From Ruminococcus sp. (GTDB taxonomy: Bacteria > Bacillota > Clostridia > Oscillospirales > Ruminococcaceae), in NCBI GenBank assembly GCA_017523285.1, contig JAFWWU010000150.1, positions 1 to 57,911 on the forward strand: a stretch of 57,911 nt of DNA, in the 5' to 3' direction. The translations under genes and the position numbers were made by a program. Below the pieces are notes generated by a model, which worked only from the letters and a program-made list of their open reading frames with translations, was not told the origin of the DNA and made no database searches. The number at the start of each line of letters is the position of its first letter. The first letter of the stretch is position 1. Shown here piece by piece: positions 1-9,061 of the stretch.

Positions 1-12
1 ATTAAAATGATA

Positions 13-55
13 AATCCCGTATCCAGCGGTAAAATGTTGGATACGGGATTATTGT
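13..55 (+). terminator. Rho-independent terminator of a gene left of the window
   Basis: A perfect 13-bp inverted repeat (13-25 with 38-50) closes a 12-base loop and is followed by a short T-rich tail. It probably ends a transcript that enters from the left edge. Confidence 0.75.
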
Positions 56-69
56 TATGATAAAAACAC

Positions 70-98
70 TTGCAGACTATGAGCAACTATACTATAAT
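70..98 (+). promoter_or_regulatory. Orphan sigma-A promoter
   Basis: TTGCAG (70-75), a 17-base spacer and a perfect TATAAT (93-98). A GGGG ribosome-site-like tract follows at about 120, but no plus-strand reading frame follows it. The next terminator is at 329-366, so the transcript would be a noncoding RNA of about 260 nt or the leader of a lost gene. Confidence 0.5.
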
Positions 99-192
99 AG
101 TTTCAAACAACAACAGAAAGGGGTTATATAAAACCTTTAACTAAATTCAATATAGAATAGTCGGAAAAGCAAACGAAATTAATTGACTGTTG

Positions 193-300
193 TTAGCAGT
201 AAATATGCTCCACTGAAAACAGCCATTTATCTTCTGATTTAGAATCTTTATTAGCAATTATTGCGTATATAACTTCGAATTCGTAAGATTTAGATTGCAA
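193..300 (-). pseudogene. Possible coding remnant or 35-residue small protein
   Basis: A minus-strand frame stays open from a TTG at 298-300 to a TAA at 193-195. The composition looks protein-like, with segments such as YEFEVIYAIIAN and DKWLFSVEH. An AGGA lies seven bases before the TTG. No family is recognised. It could be the tail of a decayed gene or a real small protein. It lies opposite the transcript predicted from the promoter at 70-98. Confidence 0.2.
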
Positions 301-328
301 GTTTAATTCCTGTCACAAGCTCCAAAGA

Positions 329-366
329 AAAACCTCGGAAATATATTTTTTTCGAGGTTTTTTATT
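329..366 (+). terminator. Terminator hairpin
   Basis: AAAACCTCG (329-337) pairs with CGAGGTTTT (353-361), followed by further T residues. It would end the transcript from the promoter at 70-98. The other strand also shows a T-rich tail, so it may act in both directions. Confidence 0.65.
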
Positions 367-474
367 TGTTCTGAATCAATCAACGGTAATAATTCAAAAA
401 AATCCTATCTCGTTTCAACGTTTCTGCACTTTCAGGCGTTTTATATATAGAAACTGAAATGTGGAGGTGCTTTT

Positions 475-1686
475 ATGAAGAAAACAATGCTTTTATTGTG
501 GAGCGTTCTGTGTGTTGCTTCGGTTACAGGCTGTGCAGAGGTTCCCGATGAGGTTATGCAGGATATGAGCAGTTATATTGATGAGGAAAAGGATAGCACT
601 GAACAGTCGGAGCTTGAATATATAACCATATCAGAGCTTGCGGAAAATGCTGAAATTGCACTCAGTAAGGATTATACTCAGTTTGAGCTTTCCGATAAAA
701 TCAGATTTTCCTCTCCTGAGGAGTTATATTTAATGTCATTCAAGGGAGCAGAAGATTTCTCCGGAAATTTCGATAAGGTTATGGAGCTGTATTTTGATGA
801 CTCGGTAATATCCTCTCAGACATTATCAATCTCTGATGATGAGGACGACAGAACCATACGCTTTATGAGTGATGAGGATAAGGTTTACGGCTGTGTGGGA
901 GATGACGGCTTTATTGCAATGCTTAATCCTGACGCTTACGATATATCCTTCAGCTGTCAGGAGCCTAACGTGGCGATTTATCATACCGAGCGCAATGATG
1001 ATTTCAATGACGAATATCAGCTTAAGGACAAAAAATGCTCCTTAGCTGAGGCGGTTGAATTTGTTGATAACTGGTTTGAGAATAATTACAGGCAATTTTC
1101 TCCCGAATATGATTACAAGGCTGAAACTGTTATTGTACGTGAGCATGAGGGCAATTATCTTTATCAGATTTTAGTTCACGCAATTTATAAGGGCGTACCT
1201 ATTGACAGCTTTACAAGAGAGGTTGAAAGTGTCGGTGATACGAGTATGAGAATGACATATTCCGATTACTGCATACAGATTCAGATGATAAAATCCGATG
1301 AAATAGCCTCTTTTACCAACGGGACGGGAATTTACATACCGACTGAGGAGGTAGTGATTGCCGAGTGCCTTTCTCTTGAAAGCGCTTTCAGGCTCTGCGA
1401 GGACACTTTTTCGGACTTCAAGGATATGACATTTTCAGATATAGGAGTTATGTACACTCTTAACCCTGTATATGAACCGAATCCCAATGCAGAAAACGAT
1501 CCTCTCAATAAGGAAATAATCACAGGCTATACATCTCGTCCCGTGTGGGAGTTTGTTATCGACGTACCGCCTTCAGAGTTTATTAAAAAGGGTGAGGTAA
1601 ACACCTACGGAGACCTCAGAAAATACATTTATGTGGATATGATAACGGGCGAGCTGAAATATGATTTCGATCCTGTAATAAGATAA
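475..1686 (+). CDS. Predicted lipoprotein, function unknown, first gene of an ABC exporter operon
   Basis: A 403-residue protein with a lipoprotein signal peptide: basic MKK start, hydrophobic core and a VTGC lipobox with the acylated cysteine at residue 20. The mature protein would therefore be anchored to the outer face of the membrane. The remainder is acidic and soluble with no domain I recognise. The ATG follows GGAGGTG at a good distance. It is followed after nine bases by two ABC-2 type membrane proteins and an ABC ATPase. I infer that it is an accessory or sensory lipoprotein of that transporter. YycH-like or regulatory lipoproteins are possible alternatives. Confidence 0.7.
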   Translation: MKKTMLLLWSVLCVASVTGCAEVPDEVMQDMSSYIDEEKDSTEQSELEYITISELAENAEIALSKDYTQFELSDKIRFSSPEELYLMSFKGAEDFSGNFDKVMELYFDDSVISSQTLSISDDEDDRTIRFMSDEDKVYGCVGDDGFIAMLNPDAYDISFSCQEPNVAIYHTERNDDFNDEYQLKDKKCSLAEAVEFVDNWFENNYRQFSPEYDYKAETVIVREHEGNYLYQILVHAIYKGVPIDSFTREVESVGDTSMRMTYSDYCIQIQMIKSDEIASFTNGTGIYIPTEEVVIAECLSLESAFRLCEDTFSDFKDMTFSDIGVMYTLNPVYEPNPNAENDPLNKEIITGYTSRPVWEFVIDVPPSEFIKKGEVNTYGDLRKYIYVDMITGELKYDFDPVIR

Positions 1687-1695
1687 GGTGATAAT

Positions 1696-2496
1696 ATGAA
1701 AAAGCTTATGAGAAGTCTCTCTGTTGATTTAAGAAAATCCTTTTTCGGCTATGGATTTTTACTGTGCGTCCTTGTGGTTTTTCTCCTTTGCTTTGCGTCT
1801 GTGATTTATACCGACGGCCAGACGGGAAAGGAGTACACGACAATAGAGATTATTGCAGACAGAAGTCAACTGCCGAATGTTGTTTTTTCGGGTATGAGTA
1901 TTCTGCATATTTCCGTAAATCCATACCTTACGCTTTTTCTGCCTGTTTTGTCCTCGATACCCTTTGTGACGCTTTTCTGTGCAGAGCGAACAGGCGGAAA
2001 TCTGAGATTTGTAATTATGCGTACAGGAAAAGCCGTTTACTGCCTTTCAAAATTCCTCTCTGCACTTATCAGTGGAGCATTAACGGTATGCTCAGGATTT
2101 ATTCTGTACAGCGTGGTAATTCTCATCGTTTTCGGAAAGGACGGCAGTATTTCCGAGCTTATGAAAATATATGCGGGAATTGCCGTTTACGGAGCGGTTT
2201 CCGTACTGCCTGCGTTTTTCCTTTCCTCATTCATAAAGAATAAGTATATGATATGCTGTTTCCCTTTTATATTTATGCATTTTTATTACACCGCTATAGC
2301 AAAGCTACAGGATTATTTCAATGCTCACGATAACTGGGAGGCTGTTATGAAAATCAGCTTCCTGTACACAAGTGAAATAAAAGAGATTTTCTTCTCAAAG
2401 AATGTATCGGCTGTGATTTTCTACTGCGCTCTGACCGTTTTAACATTGGTCGGATTTTATCTTATTATGAACAGGAGGGTTGATTATGGGCAGTAA
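1696..2496 (+). CDS. ABC-2 type membrane protein, permease subunit A
   Basis: A 266-residue polytopic protein with about six hydrophobic segments: one near residues 18-36, one near 70-90, three across 105-200 and one at the C-terminus (240-258). This is the usual layout of ABC-2 permeases that export peptides, lipids or antibiotics. A large extracytoplasmic segment lies between the first two helices. It sits between the lipoprotein and a second permease and overlaps the latter by 11 bases, so the two are probably co-translated. The substrate cannot be read from the sequence. Confidence 0.65.
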   Translation: MKKLMRSLSVDLRKSFFGYGFLLCVLVVFLLCFASVIYTDGQTGKEYTTIEIIADRSQLPNVVFSGMSILHISVNPYLTLFLPVLSSIPFVTLFCAERTGGNLRFVIMRTGKAVYCLSKFLSALISGALTVCSGFILYSVVILIVFGKDGSISELMKIYAGIAVYGAVSVLPAFFLSSFIKNKYMICCFPFIFMHFYYTAIAKLQDYFNAHDNWEAVMKISFLYTSEIKEIFFSKNVSAVIFYCALTVLTLVGFYLIMNRRVDYGQ

Positions 2497-3358
2497 GTTT
2501 TCATTTTCAAGAATATGGCGCATTATGACAGCCGACCTGTACAAATGGATAATAAATCCCCGAATGACAGTTGCGGTGGCTATGATAGTCTTTGTGTGGA
2601 GCTTTGCAATCGACCCGCTTATAGGCATAAGCAAGGAAATGAACAGTCCCCTTAATTTTGTTGAGCCTTTTATAGCTGTTTTCAATTCAAGAACGCTTTG
2701 TCTTGTAACTCCTGCGGTGTATGTTTTTCTTATTTCAGATTATCCTCACCTTGACCGTAACAGCCTGTTTATTCTGCATCGTGTTCACAAAAGAGAATGG
2801 GTAATGGGACAGTTTATTTTCTTTGTTGTTTCCTCGTTTATTTTTATGAGCGTAATATTTATTTTCTCGGTTATTCCTAATGCGATTAACTCCTTTAACG
2901 CAAACGGCTGGAGCCTTGTTGTTACACGCTATGGTATTTACAATCCCGAAAAGGCCTATTCATTTGCGGTAAATCTCATAACAAAGGAGCTTTACAATCA
3001 GATTGCTCCATTTCAGGGGGCATTGCTCTCATTTGTACTCAACTGGCTGTATATGATTCTGCTTGGAACAGTACTGCTTATGTTTCACGTACTTAATCTG
3101 CGAAAAACAGGGGTGCCCGTCCTCATAAGCATTATTGCTATGGGAAGTGCTCTTGGTGTATTCCGCAGTCAGGGAATGTGGTATTTCCCTATGGCTCACA
3201 CTATGATAAGTCTGCACTATACGGAATATCTGAAAGAGCCGGTTATGAGTCTGAGTTCATCATTTCTCTATTTCTGCGGACTTATACTGACGGTGCTGAT
3301 TATCAGTCTATTGAGAGTGGGCAGAACGAATTTTCTGAATATTGACGATAATGAGTAA
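2486..3358 (+). CDS. ABC-2 type membrane protein, permease subunit B
   Basis: A protein of about 290 residues with six predicted membrane segments, paired with the preceding permease. I chose the ATG at 2486 because AGGAGGG ends at 2479, six bases upstream; a TTG two codons earlier would be too close. It overlaps the upstream gene by 11 bases. The ABC ATPase begins 12 bases downstream. Together they form a heterodimeric membrane domain for a single ATPase, a layout common among Firmicute self-protection and lipoprotein-linked exporters. Confidence 0.65.
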   Translation: MGSKFSFSRIWRIMTADLYKWIINPRMTVAVAMIVFVWSFAIDPLIGISKEMNSPLNFVEPFIAVFNSRTLCLVTPAVYVFLISDYPHLDRNSLFILHRVHKREWVMGQFIFFVVSSFIFMSVIFIFSVIPNAINSFNANGWSLVVTRYGIYNPEKAYSFAVNLITKELYNQIAPFQGALLSFVLNWLYMILLGTVLLMFHVLNLRKTGVPVLISIIAMGSALGVFRSQGMWYFPMAHTMISLHYTEYLKEPVMSLSSSFLYFCGLILTVLIISLLRVGRTNFLNIDDNE

Positions 3359-3370
3359 GAGGAGGAAAAT

Positions 3371-4018
3371 ATGAGTATTATACAGGTGAAAAATCTTGAC
3401 CTTACAATAAACAGAACACAGATACTTAAAAATGTATGCGTATCCTTTGAAAAAGGTAAAATCCACGGACTTATCGGCAGAAACGGAAGCGGTAAAACCA
3501 TGCTGATGAAGTGCATCTGCGGTTTTATAAGACCTACAAACGGTGAGATTTACGTAGATGACAAGCAGGTGGGAAAGGACTGCGACTTCCCTGAAAATAT
3601 CGGAATAATTATTGAAACTCCCGGTTTTATCCCTTACTATTCGGGATATAAAAACCTTAAGCTTATTGCGGACCTCAATAAAAAAATTACTCCTGAGCAG
3701 ATTAAACAGGCAATGGCTCAGGTGGGGCTTGACCCTGAGCTGAAACGTCACGTTGTCAAGTATTCTCTTGGTATGCGTCAGAGACTGGGGCTTGCTCAGG
3801 CAATTATGGAAAATACCGATATTCTTATTCTTGATGAGCCTATGAATGGTCTTGACAAAGAGGGTGTTAAGGATATGAGAAAGTACCTTCTTGATTTCAG
3901 AAAACAGGGCAAAACCATAATTATTGCTTCTCATTCCACAGAAGATATCGAGGTGCTCTGCGATACTGTAAGTGAAATGGACAAGGGTATACTGACAAAA
4001 ATAAGGCAGTGGAATTGA
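3371..4018 (+). CDS. ABC transporter ATP-binding protein
   Basis: A 215-residue nucleotide-binding subunit. It shows Walker A GRNGSGKT, signature YSLGMRQRLG, Walker B ILILDEPMNGLD and a switch histidine in IIIASHS. It is slightly short, ending soon after the H-loop, so it lacks the accessory C-terminal region of many CcmA/EcsA-type ATPases. GAGGAGGAAA precedes the ATG. It powers the two permeases encoded upstream. The stop codon lies in the loop of the terminator hairpin at 4003-4027. Confidence 0.9.
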   Translation: MSIIQVKNLDLTINRTQILKNVCVSFEKGKIHGLIGRNGSGKTMLMKCICGFIRPTNGEIYVDDKQVGKDCDFPENIGIIIETPGFIPYYSGYKNLKLIADLNKKITPEQIKQAMAQVGLDPELKRHVVKYSLGMRQRLGLAQAIMENTDILILDEPMNGLDKEGVKDMRKYLLDFRKQGKTIIIASHSTEDIEVLCDTVSEMDKGILTKIRQWN

Positions 4019-4031
4019 CACTGCCTTGTTG
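4003..4031 (+). terminator. Hairpin overlapping the ABC ATPase stop codon
   Basis: AAGGCAGTG (4003-4011) pairs with CACTGCCTT (4019-4027). The loop contains the TGA stop codon. The downstream tail is only modestly T-rich, so termination may be partial. Confidence 0.5.
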
Positions 4032-4056
4032 TGATGCTATAATGATTTCAAACAAA

Positions 4057-4145
4057 TTAAGGCAATACCGCACAGAGCTTGTGCGAAATATGCAAGCAGA
4101 TTTCGTACAAAGGCGCAAGACGTGCTTTGTGTGATGTTGCCTTAA
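4057..4145. repeat. Short palindromic repeat element, 89 bp, MITE-like
   Basis: The ends are inverted repeats: the first 22 bases match the reverse complement of the last 22 except at four positions, both ends starting TTAAGGCAA. An internal hairpin GTGCGAAAT/ATTTCGTAC lies between them. A 23-base piece of the left arm recurs exactly at 17346-17368, and a shorter hairpin with the same TTAAGGC ends is at 36349-36379. It ends 13 bases before the sigma factor start, so it may influence that gene's expression. Transposition is not demonstrated. Confidence 0.6.
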
Positions 4146-4158
4146 GAAAGGCGATAAT

Positions 4159-4647
4159 ATGACCATAAATGATAAGGAGTACTTCCGTGAAATATATCAG
4201 CGTAACGTTGATGATATTTACCGCTTGTGCTTTTCATATCTGAAAAATCCTCACGACTGCGAAGATGCGGTATCGGTTGTATTCTGCAAGCTTATGAAGA
4301 AAAATCCTGTTTTTGATACTCCGCAGAAGGAAAAGGCATGGCTTGTCGTTACAGCCTGCAACGAGTGCAAATCAGTGCTGAGAGCAAGAAAAAGACACCC
4401 GAAAATTGAAATTTCAGAGTATCCTCAGCAGAAAGCAACAAGTGATTTCGAACGGCGTGAAATGATAGACGCTATTGTTTCTCTTGATGAAAAATACTCG
4501 TCCGTACTATATCTGCATTATTATCTTGAATATTCTCTTACCGAGATTGCAAAGATGACAAAGCAGAATACGTCAACAGTACGCTCACGCTTATTCTACG
4601 GCAAAAAGAAGCTTGCTCAAATCATAGGAGGTAACGATGATGAATGA
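4159..4647 (+). CDS. RNA polymerase sigma-70 family (ECF-type) sigma factor
   Basis: 162 residues containing only regions 2 and 4. Region 2 is near residues 8-45 (YQRNVDDIYRLCFSYL and the following NPHDCEDAV). The region 4 helix-turn-helix is near 110-155 (YSLTEIAKMTKQNTSTVRSR). It should bind core RNA polymerase and direct it to a small regulon. A GAAAGGCG ribosome site precedes the ATG. The next gene overlaps it by 11 bases and encodes a single-pass membrane DUF4179 protein, the usual anti-sigma partner. The promoter region is occupied by the palindromic element. Confidence 0.88.
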   Translation: MTINDKEYFREIYQRNVDDIYRLCFSYLKNPHDCEDAVSVVFCKLMKKNPVFDTPQKEKAWLVVTACNECKSVLRARKRHPKIEISEYPQQKATSDFERREMIDAIVSLDEKYSSVLYLHYYLEYSLTEIAKMTKQNTSTVRSRLFYGKKKLAQIIGGNDDE

Positions 4648-5653
4648 ATTTAATAAAGCTATGGACAGCATACGTCCCTCTGAGCAGCAGAAAATCAAAA
4701 TGTTTGATAAGACTTTAGAAATGGCTGAAGAGGGCTCTGCGAAAACAGTAAGACGTCCGAAGCTTAAGATAATAACCGCAAGCATTATAGCTGTAGCTGT
4801 ACTTGCGGGAACAACTACTGTTTTTGCAGATGAAATAAAATCGGTATTCTATAAGTTTTTCAGCGACGACAGCATCATATCGGAAGAGATAATCGAAAAC
4901 ATTTTCGAGGACAGTGACGGTCACGTTGATTTTTCGGTAAGCAGAATTGTATCCGATAAAATCAATACCTACGCAATTGTAAAGTATACCGCTCTTGACG
5001 ATGTGGGAGAAAAATGGCTCGACAACAGATTTGCTTCTTTTGACATCGCAGGAACTGCGGAAGAGATGCTTAACAGAGGCCTTTTTATCAAGCCCGATGA
5101 CTCTACAGATGCTCATATCAGCTATATGTTTGGAATTGCCGATGAGGAAATAACCGATACTGCGGAGGAGAATTCCCGCGTGTTCAGAATAAGCTGTACT
5201 TCGGAAGATGTTGTGTTGAATTCGGACTGTGTTAAAATTGAATATGTAATGACTTCAGAGAAAACGCATAATGCACTGCTTGATGTTTCTGAGTCGGTTG
5301 AGCTTACTGATATAAAACTTGACCGTTCAATTGCACCCGATAAGTCCTATATTCCTTCAGGTGTAAAGCTTTCACCGCTTGGAATAATGATTTACGGCGA
5401 AAACAACGGATTGTATGAGACTTCGGAAAACGGAGACTCTGTGTGGAGCACTTCCGATGAAAAGCTGGATTCCGTAAAAATCATAAGAAAAGACAGCTCG
5501 GCTGTAGAATACAATGCATATCTGTCACTTTGTGCTGTGAACGGCAAAGGAAAGGAATACGATACAGTAATATTCTCCACATTTTTCAAAGAGCCGACAG
5601 ACATTGCAGATATTGACGGTGTTGAAATCGACGGAGTGTTTTATGAGTTCTGA
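4637..5653 (+). CDS. DUF4179-type membrane anti-sigma factor
   Basis: A 338-residue protein with a short cytoplasmic N-terminus of about 48 residues, one transmembrane helix (near 50-66, IITASIIAVAVLAGTTTVFA) and a large extracellular domain. This is the DUF4179 layout, in which the N-terminus holds the cognate sigma factor inactive at the membrane. ATAGGAGGTAAC precedes two possible starts, ATG 4637 and ATG 4640. It overlaps the sigma gene by 11 bases, implying translational coupling and fixed stoichiometry. The signal sensed is unknown. A bidirectional terminator follows. Confidence 0.75.
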   Translation: MMNEFNKAMDSIRPSEQQKIKMFDKTLEMAEEGSAKTVRRPKLKIITASIIAVAVLAGTTTVFADEIKSVFYKFFSDDSIISEEIIENIFEDSDGHVDFSVSRIVSDKINTYAIVKYTALDDVGEKWLDNRFASFDIAGTAEEMLNRGLFIKPDDSTDAHISYMFGIADEEITDTAEENSRVFRISCTSEDVVLNSDCVKIEYVMTSEKTHNALLDVSESVELTDIKLDRSIAPDKSYIPSGVKLSPLGIMIYGENNGLYETSENGDSVWSTSDEKLDSVKIIRKDSSAVEYNAYLSLCAVNGKGKEYDTVIFSTFFKEPTDIADIDGVEIDGVFYEF

Positions 5654-5671
5654 TGCTCAGATATATTATAA

Positions 5672-5714
5672 AGGTGCGTAACGTTTTAGTCCGTTATGCA
5701 CCTGTTTTCATTTC
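5672..5714 (+). terminator. Terminator between the anti-sigma gene and the restriction remnant
   Basis: A 12-bp stem (5672-5683 with 5692-5703, one wobble) is followed by GTTTTCATTT. The left arm carries GGTGCGTAACG, a motif repeated near 12641, 12673 and 12951 in the accessory island. It may also end the minus-strand hsdM remnant. Confidence 0.7.
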
Positions 5715-6154
5715 CTAATAAGTTCAGTATACTCCTCAATCCCAATCTCTCCGTCAAGAGCCTTCTGCCTCAGGTCAAGAGCATACTCCGCCCACTGTGC
5801 AAATTCAGTCTTGCTCATAGTTTTCTTCATGAAACGAGCGTAATGCTGTTTGTACACACGGGTATAAATCAGCCATATATCAAGTTTCTTTAACTTTTCA
5901 AAAAGCTCTCCAACAAATTTAATTAAAGCATCACCTGTGATACCTTCCTTATCTTCTGCCCAATCACGCCAACGATATCCAACAGGAATAATACCTTTAT
6001 AATCAGGCTTGAACTCCCATTCCATCTCTTTAGCATCAAAAGCTTTCAAGAAAAGCATCCAAGTAATCTGTCCAATATATTGAGAATCGCCGTCAACGCC
6101 GTCATCAATACGCATAATGTTTTCAAGTGATTTTATCAATGCCGAATTTGCCAT
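5708..6154 (-). pseudogene. hsdM: Truncated, chimeric type I DNA methyltransferase (HsdM N-terminus)
   Basis: Residues 1 to about 97 match the N-terminal helical domain of type I modification subunits (features such as GDSQYIGQITWMLFLK and WRDWAEDKEGITGD). A full HsdM is about 500 residues and carries the SAM-binding and NPPY motifs, all absent here. After KKLD the sequence switches to about 50 unrelated residues rich in aromatic and charged positions (KTEFAQWAEYALDLRQKAL) with no recognised family. The start follows AAGGAG. It would not methylate DNA. It lies 16 bases after the original hsdR stop, keeping the hsdR-hsdM operon order. I infer a deletion that fused hsdM to a foreign tail. Confidence 0.75.
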
Positions 6155-6170
6155 GATATATTAAAACTCC

Positions 6171-8488
6171 TTACGCGGCATAGATAGCCGCTTCTAAATC
6201 TTTTATTGCTTGTCTGAATTTAGTAATACCACCAAAAATATTATTTACAATATAAACCTGAGTGCCATATTGTTTGATAGGGTCAACCTTGAGCACATCA
6301 ACATTTTCAAGGTCAGAAAGGCCAGTATCAGCATACTTTGTTAAAAGAGCATCTAGATTTCTACTACCTGCTTTCCGTATTTTGTGAAATAATTACGTTT
6401 ACGAACATTTTCGGCACGTTCCTTTCTTGTAAGTGGTGGCTGGTCAAATACAATATGTAGAATCATATCAAATGGGTCAAGGTCTTTGCCTACTTCATCG
6501 CAAAGGTCATCAAAGAATATTCCTCTTTTTTCAAGTTCTTCAATAATCGTTTGCTTTCGCTCGGCATCATTCCAAGCTTGAAGAAAATTATTCATTGATG
6601 CATACTGATTACGAACATTGCGTTTTGTATAGTCTATAAGACTTTCTGTAATTAAGTTTCCATTCTTATCAAGATACTGAACATGCTTTTGTGAAACGGA
6701 AACACTCGTGTCCCCAAGCATATATTTCTTCTTTTTTTCATCAGATTGTTGTGGTATTTTTGGTGGCTCATCAGGTCCAGGGCCTGGTTTATGTGGTTGA
6801 AAATCATCCTGTTGTTCAATTGGTCCATCAAAATCAGGGTCATGAAAAAGACGTGTAACATCTCTAAAATCGAATATAGTAAAGTAAAGCTTTCCTAAAT
6901 CTTCACGAACTCGTGTTCCTCTGCCGATGATTTGTTTGAATTCTGTCATAGAGCGAATATTCGAATCAAGCACAATATATTTTACAGTTTGAACATCGAC
7001 TCCAGTTGAAAGAAGTTTTGAAGTTGTAACCAATACGGGATAATCCTTTTCGACATCACGGAAATTATCAAGTTGTTTAACCCCTACTTCATCGTTAGCA
7101 GTAATACGCATAACGTATCTATCATCAATAGCACACATATCAGCGTTTTCATTTACAAGTGCTTGACGCATACGGTCTGCGTGTTCTTGGTCAACACAAA
7201 AGAAAATGGTTTTATCCATACGACAGTTGTGCTTTTTGAGATAATCCGATACCGTCTTAGCGACAAGTTTTGTTCTATTGGCAAGAACAAGATTTTTATC
7301 AAAATCAGTAGTATTATATACTCGATTATCAATCACTTCACCGTTATCGTCAAGCTGACCATCGTAAGGAACAAAGCCCTCAATATCTTTATCAAAAAAT
7401 ACACGAATAACTCTATAAGGTGCAAGGAAGCCATCATCGATACCTTGTTTCAAAGAATATGTGTAGATAGGCTCACCAAAGTAGTCAATATTGGATACTG
7501 AGTTTGTTTCTTTCGGCGTTGCAGTAAGACCAATTTGTGTTGCGGATGAGAAGTATTCAAGCACCTCTCTCCATTGGCTATCCGCCTTAGCACTACCTCG
7601 GTGGAACTCATCAACGACAATCAAATCAAAAAAGACAGGGCTAAACTGCTTAAACAGGCTGTTTGCATCTTCATCCTCGCCCGTAAGTCCTTGATACAAA
7701 CCGAGATAAATTTCGTGTGCAGTGTCAAAGTTGCGCTTTGTTACCCAAATCATTTTATCCTTAAACGGAGCAAAATCGTTTGTAAAAGTCTGCGAAATCA
7801 ACGCAGTTCTGTCTGCAAGAAACAGAATACGTTTTTTAATACCTGCTTTCCACAAACGCCAAATTATTTGAAATGCCGTATAAGTTTTACCCGTACCAGT
7901 TGCCATTACCAAAAGAACGCGGTCTTGACCACCTGAAACAGCTTCAACAGTTTTGTTAATTGCGTTCATCTGATAATATCGAGGTTGCTTGTCGGGATTA
8001 TCAGAGTAATAAGGCTCATTGATTATCTTCTCTTGTACAGAACCTATATTGTTCTTTTCAAGATACATCTTCCATAATGTTTCAGGAGAAGGGAATTCAT
8101 CAAGCGAAAGTGAAGTTTCAACGTCACCCTCGGTAATGTATTTGTTATGAAACACAAATCCATCTCCATTAGAAGAAAACACAAAAGGAACGTTCATCAT
8201 TGAAGCGTATTGAAGAGCTTGTTGCATACCATCAGACATTGTATGTTTATTATCTTTCGCTTCAATAATTGCTATTGGTTTGTTTGGCTTATAGAAAAGA
8301 ACATAGTCAGCTTTCAAAGGTGATTCGCGTTTGCAAGATTTTCCACGAGCAACAATGCGTCCTTTTGTGACATTATATTCCACACGCATTTGGGTAATAA
8401 TGTTCCATCCTGCATTCAGTATAGCAGGCGTAATATATTTGGTACGAATATCAGCTTCTGACAATTCTTTCTTGTTAATAGTACACAT
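6171..8488 (-). pseudogene. hsdR: Type I restriction endonuclease subunit R, frameshifted near its C-terminus
   Basis: An EcoEI/EcoR124-type HsdR. In order: PD-(D/E)XK nuclease (ADYVLF then IIEAK, near residues 60-80), Walker A ATGTGKT (about 195-201), motif II DEFH, motif III TATP, motif VI QIIGRGTRVRED. The uninterrupted frame stops at 6353 after GKQVVEI. Another frame continues as RNLDALLTKYADTG and runs to a stop at 6171 with GGITKFRQAIKDLEAA, a normal HsdR C-terminal pattern. The break lies in the CTACTACC tract at 6361-6368 and fits a one-base loss or two-base gain. Start ATG 8488 follows a GGGGG tract. Restored length is about 772 codons, normal for the family. No hsdS is present, so the system is dead or incomplete. 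Confidence 0.85.
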
Positions 8489-8959
8489 TGAAATACCCCC
8501 TTGTAGCTTAAAATACAATTTCTATATCCTTTTACATCAAACGAAACAACCCTGTTCTTGAGGGTTACAAACATCTTTATTACATATTATTCGATGAATA
8601 ATCACATAGCAGACTTATATGCAACAACTCATTTTAATTTTATCACGAACTTTGTCAAATAGCAATAACAAAAGGCGGATATTGGAAAATTATATCGGCA
8701 GATTTGAACGAAAAATATAACCTATTTAACGCAGTCGCACCCTCAAAAGATAAACTACATTAATCCACATCTTACAACGCCCTACAACGCAAAAAACACC
8801 TCGTTTTTCTTCCCGGATTTGTCTCTTTTCCAAGGCAGTATTGCCTCATCCCCTCGCAGAGCGCAAAGATTTATGATAGCCCCGCTGTCAAAAGTATCTT
8901 TGCGTTACTTCTGGAAGAAGTAACAAGACCAAAGCAAGCTTTATTAGAACACCCCTTGC

Positions 8960-9041
8960 GTACCACGTACCAGACGGTGCAAACGTACCACAAGTACCAT
9001 CTGCCCCGCATGTTACGTCCGGTACGCTTGGTACGTGGTAC
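8960..9041. repeat. Perfect 12-bp inverted repeat in a GTAC-rich block
   Basis: GTACCACGTACC (8960-8971) is the exact reverse complement of GGTACGTGGTAC (9030-9041). Several further GTAC-containing steps lie between the arms. Confidence 0.6.
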
Positions 9042-9061
9042 ATCAACCTATTGCATAAAAG

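Larger units (their letters stand above)
61..474. other. Gene-poor stretch before the lipoprotein operon
   Basis: About 410 bases of AT-rich DNA. It contains only the orphan promoter, the minus-strand remnant and the hairpin listed separately. The last 100 bases should hold the promoter of the lipoprotein operon, but no convincing -35/-10 pair is visible there. Confidence 0.5.

Noticed and set aside
3308..4021. Long minus-strand frame opposite the ABC ATPase
   Set aside because: It is antisense to a gene with clear Walker and signature motifs, is low in protein-like features and has no ribosome site.
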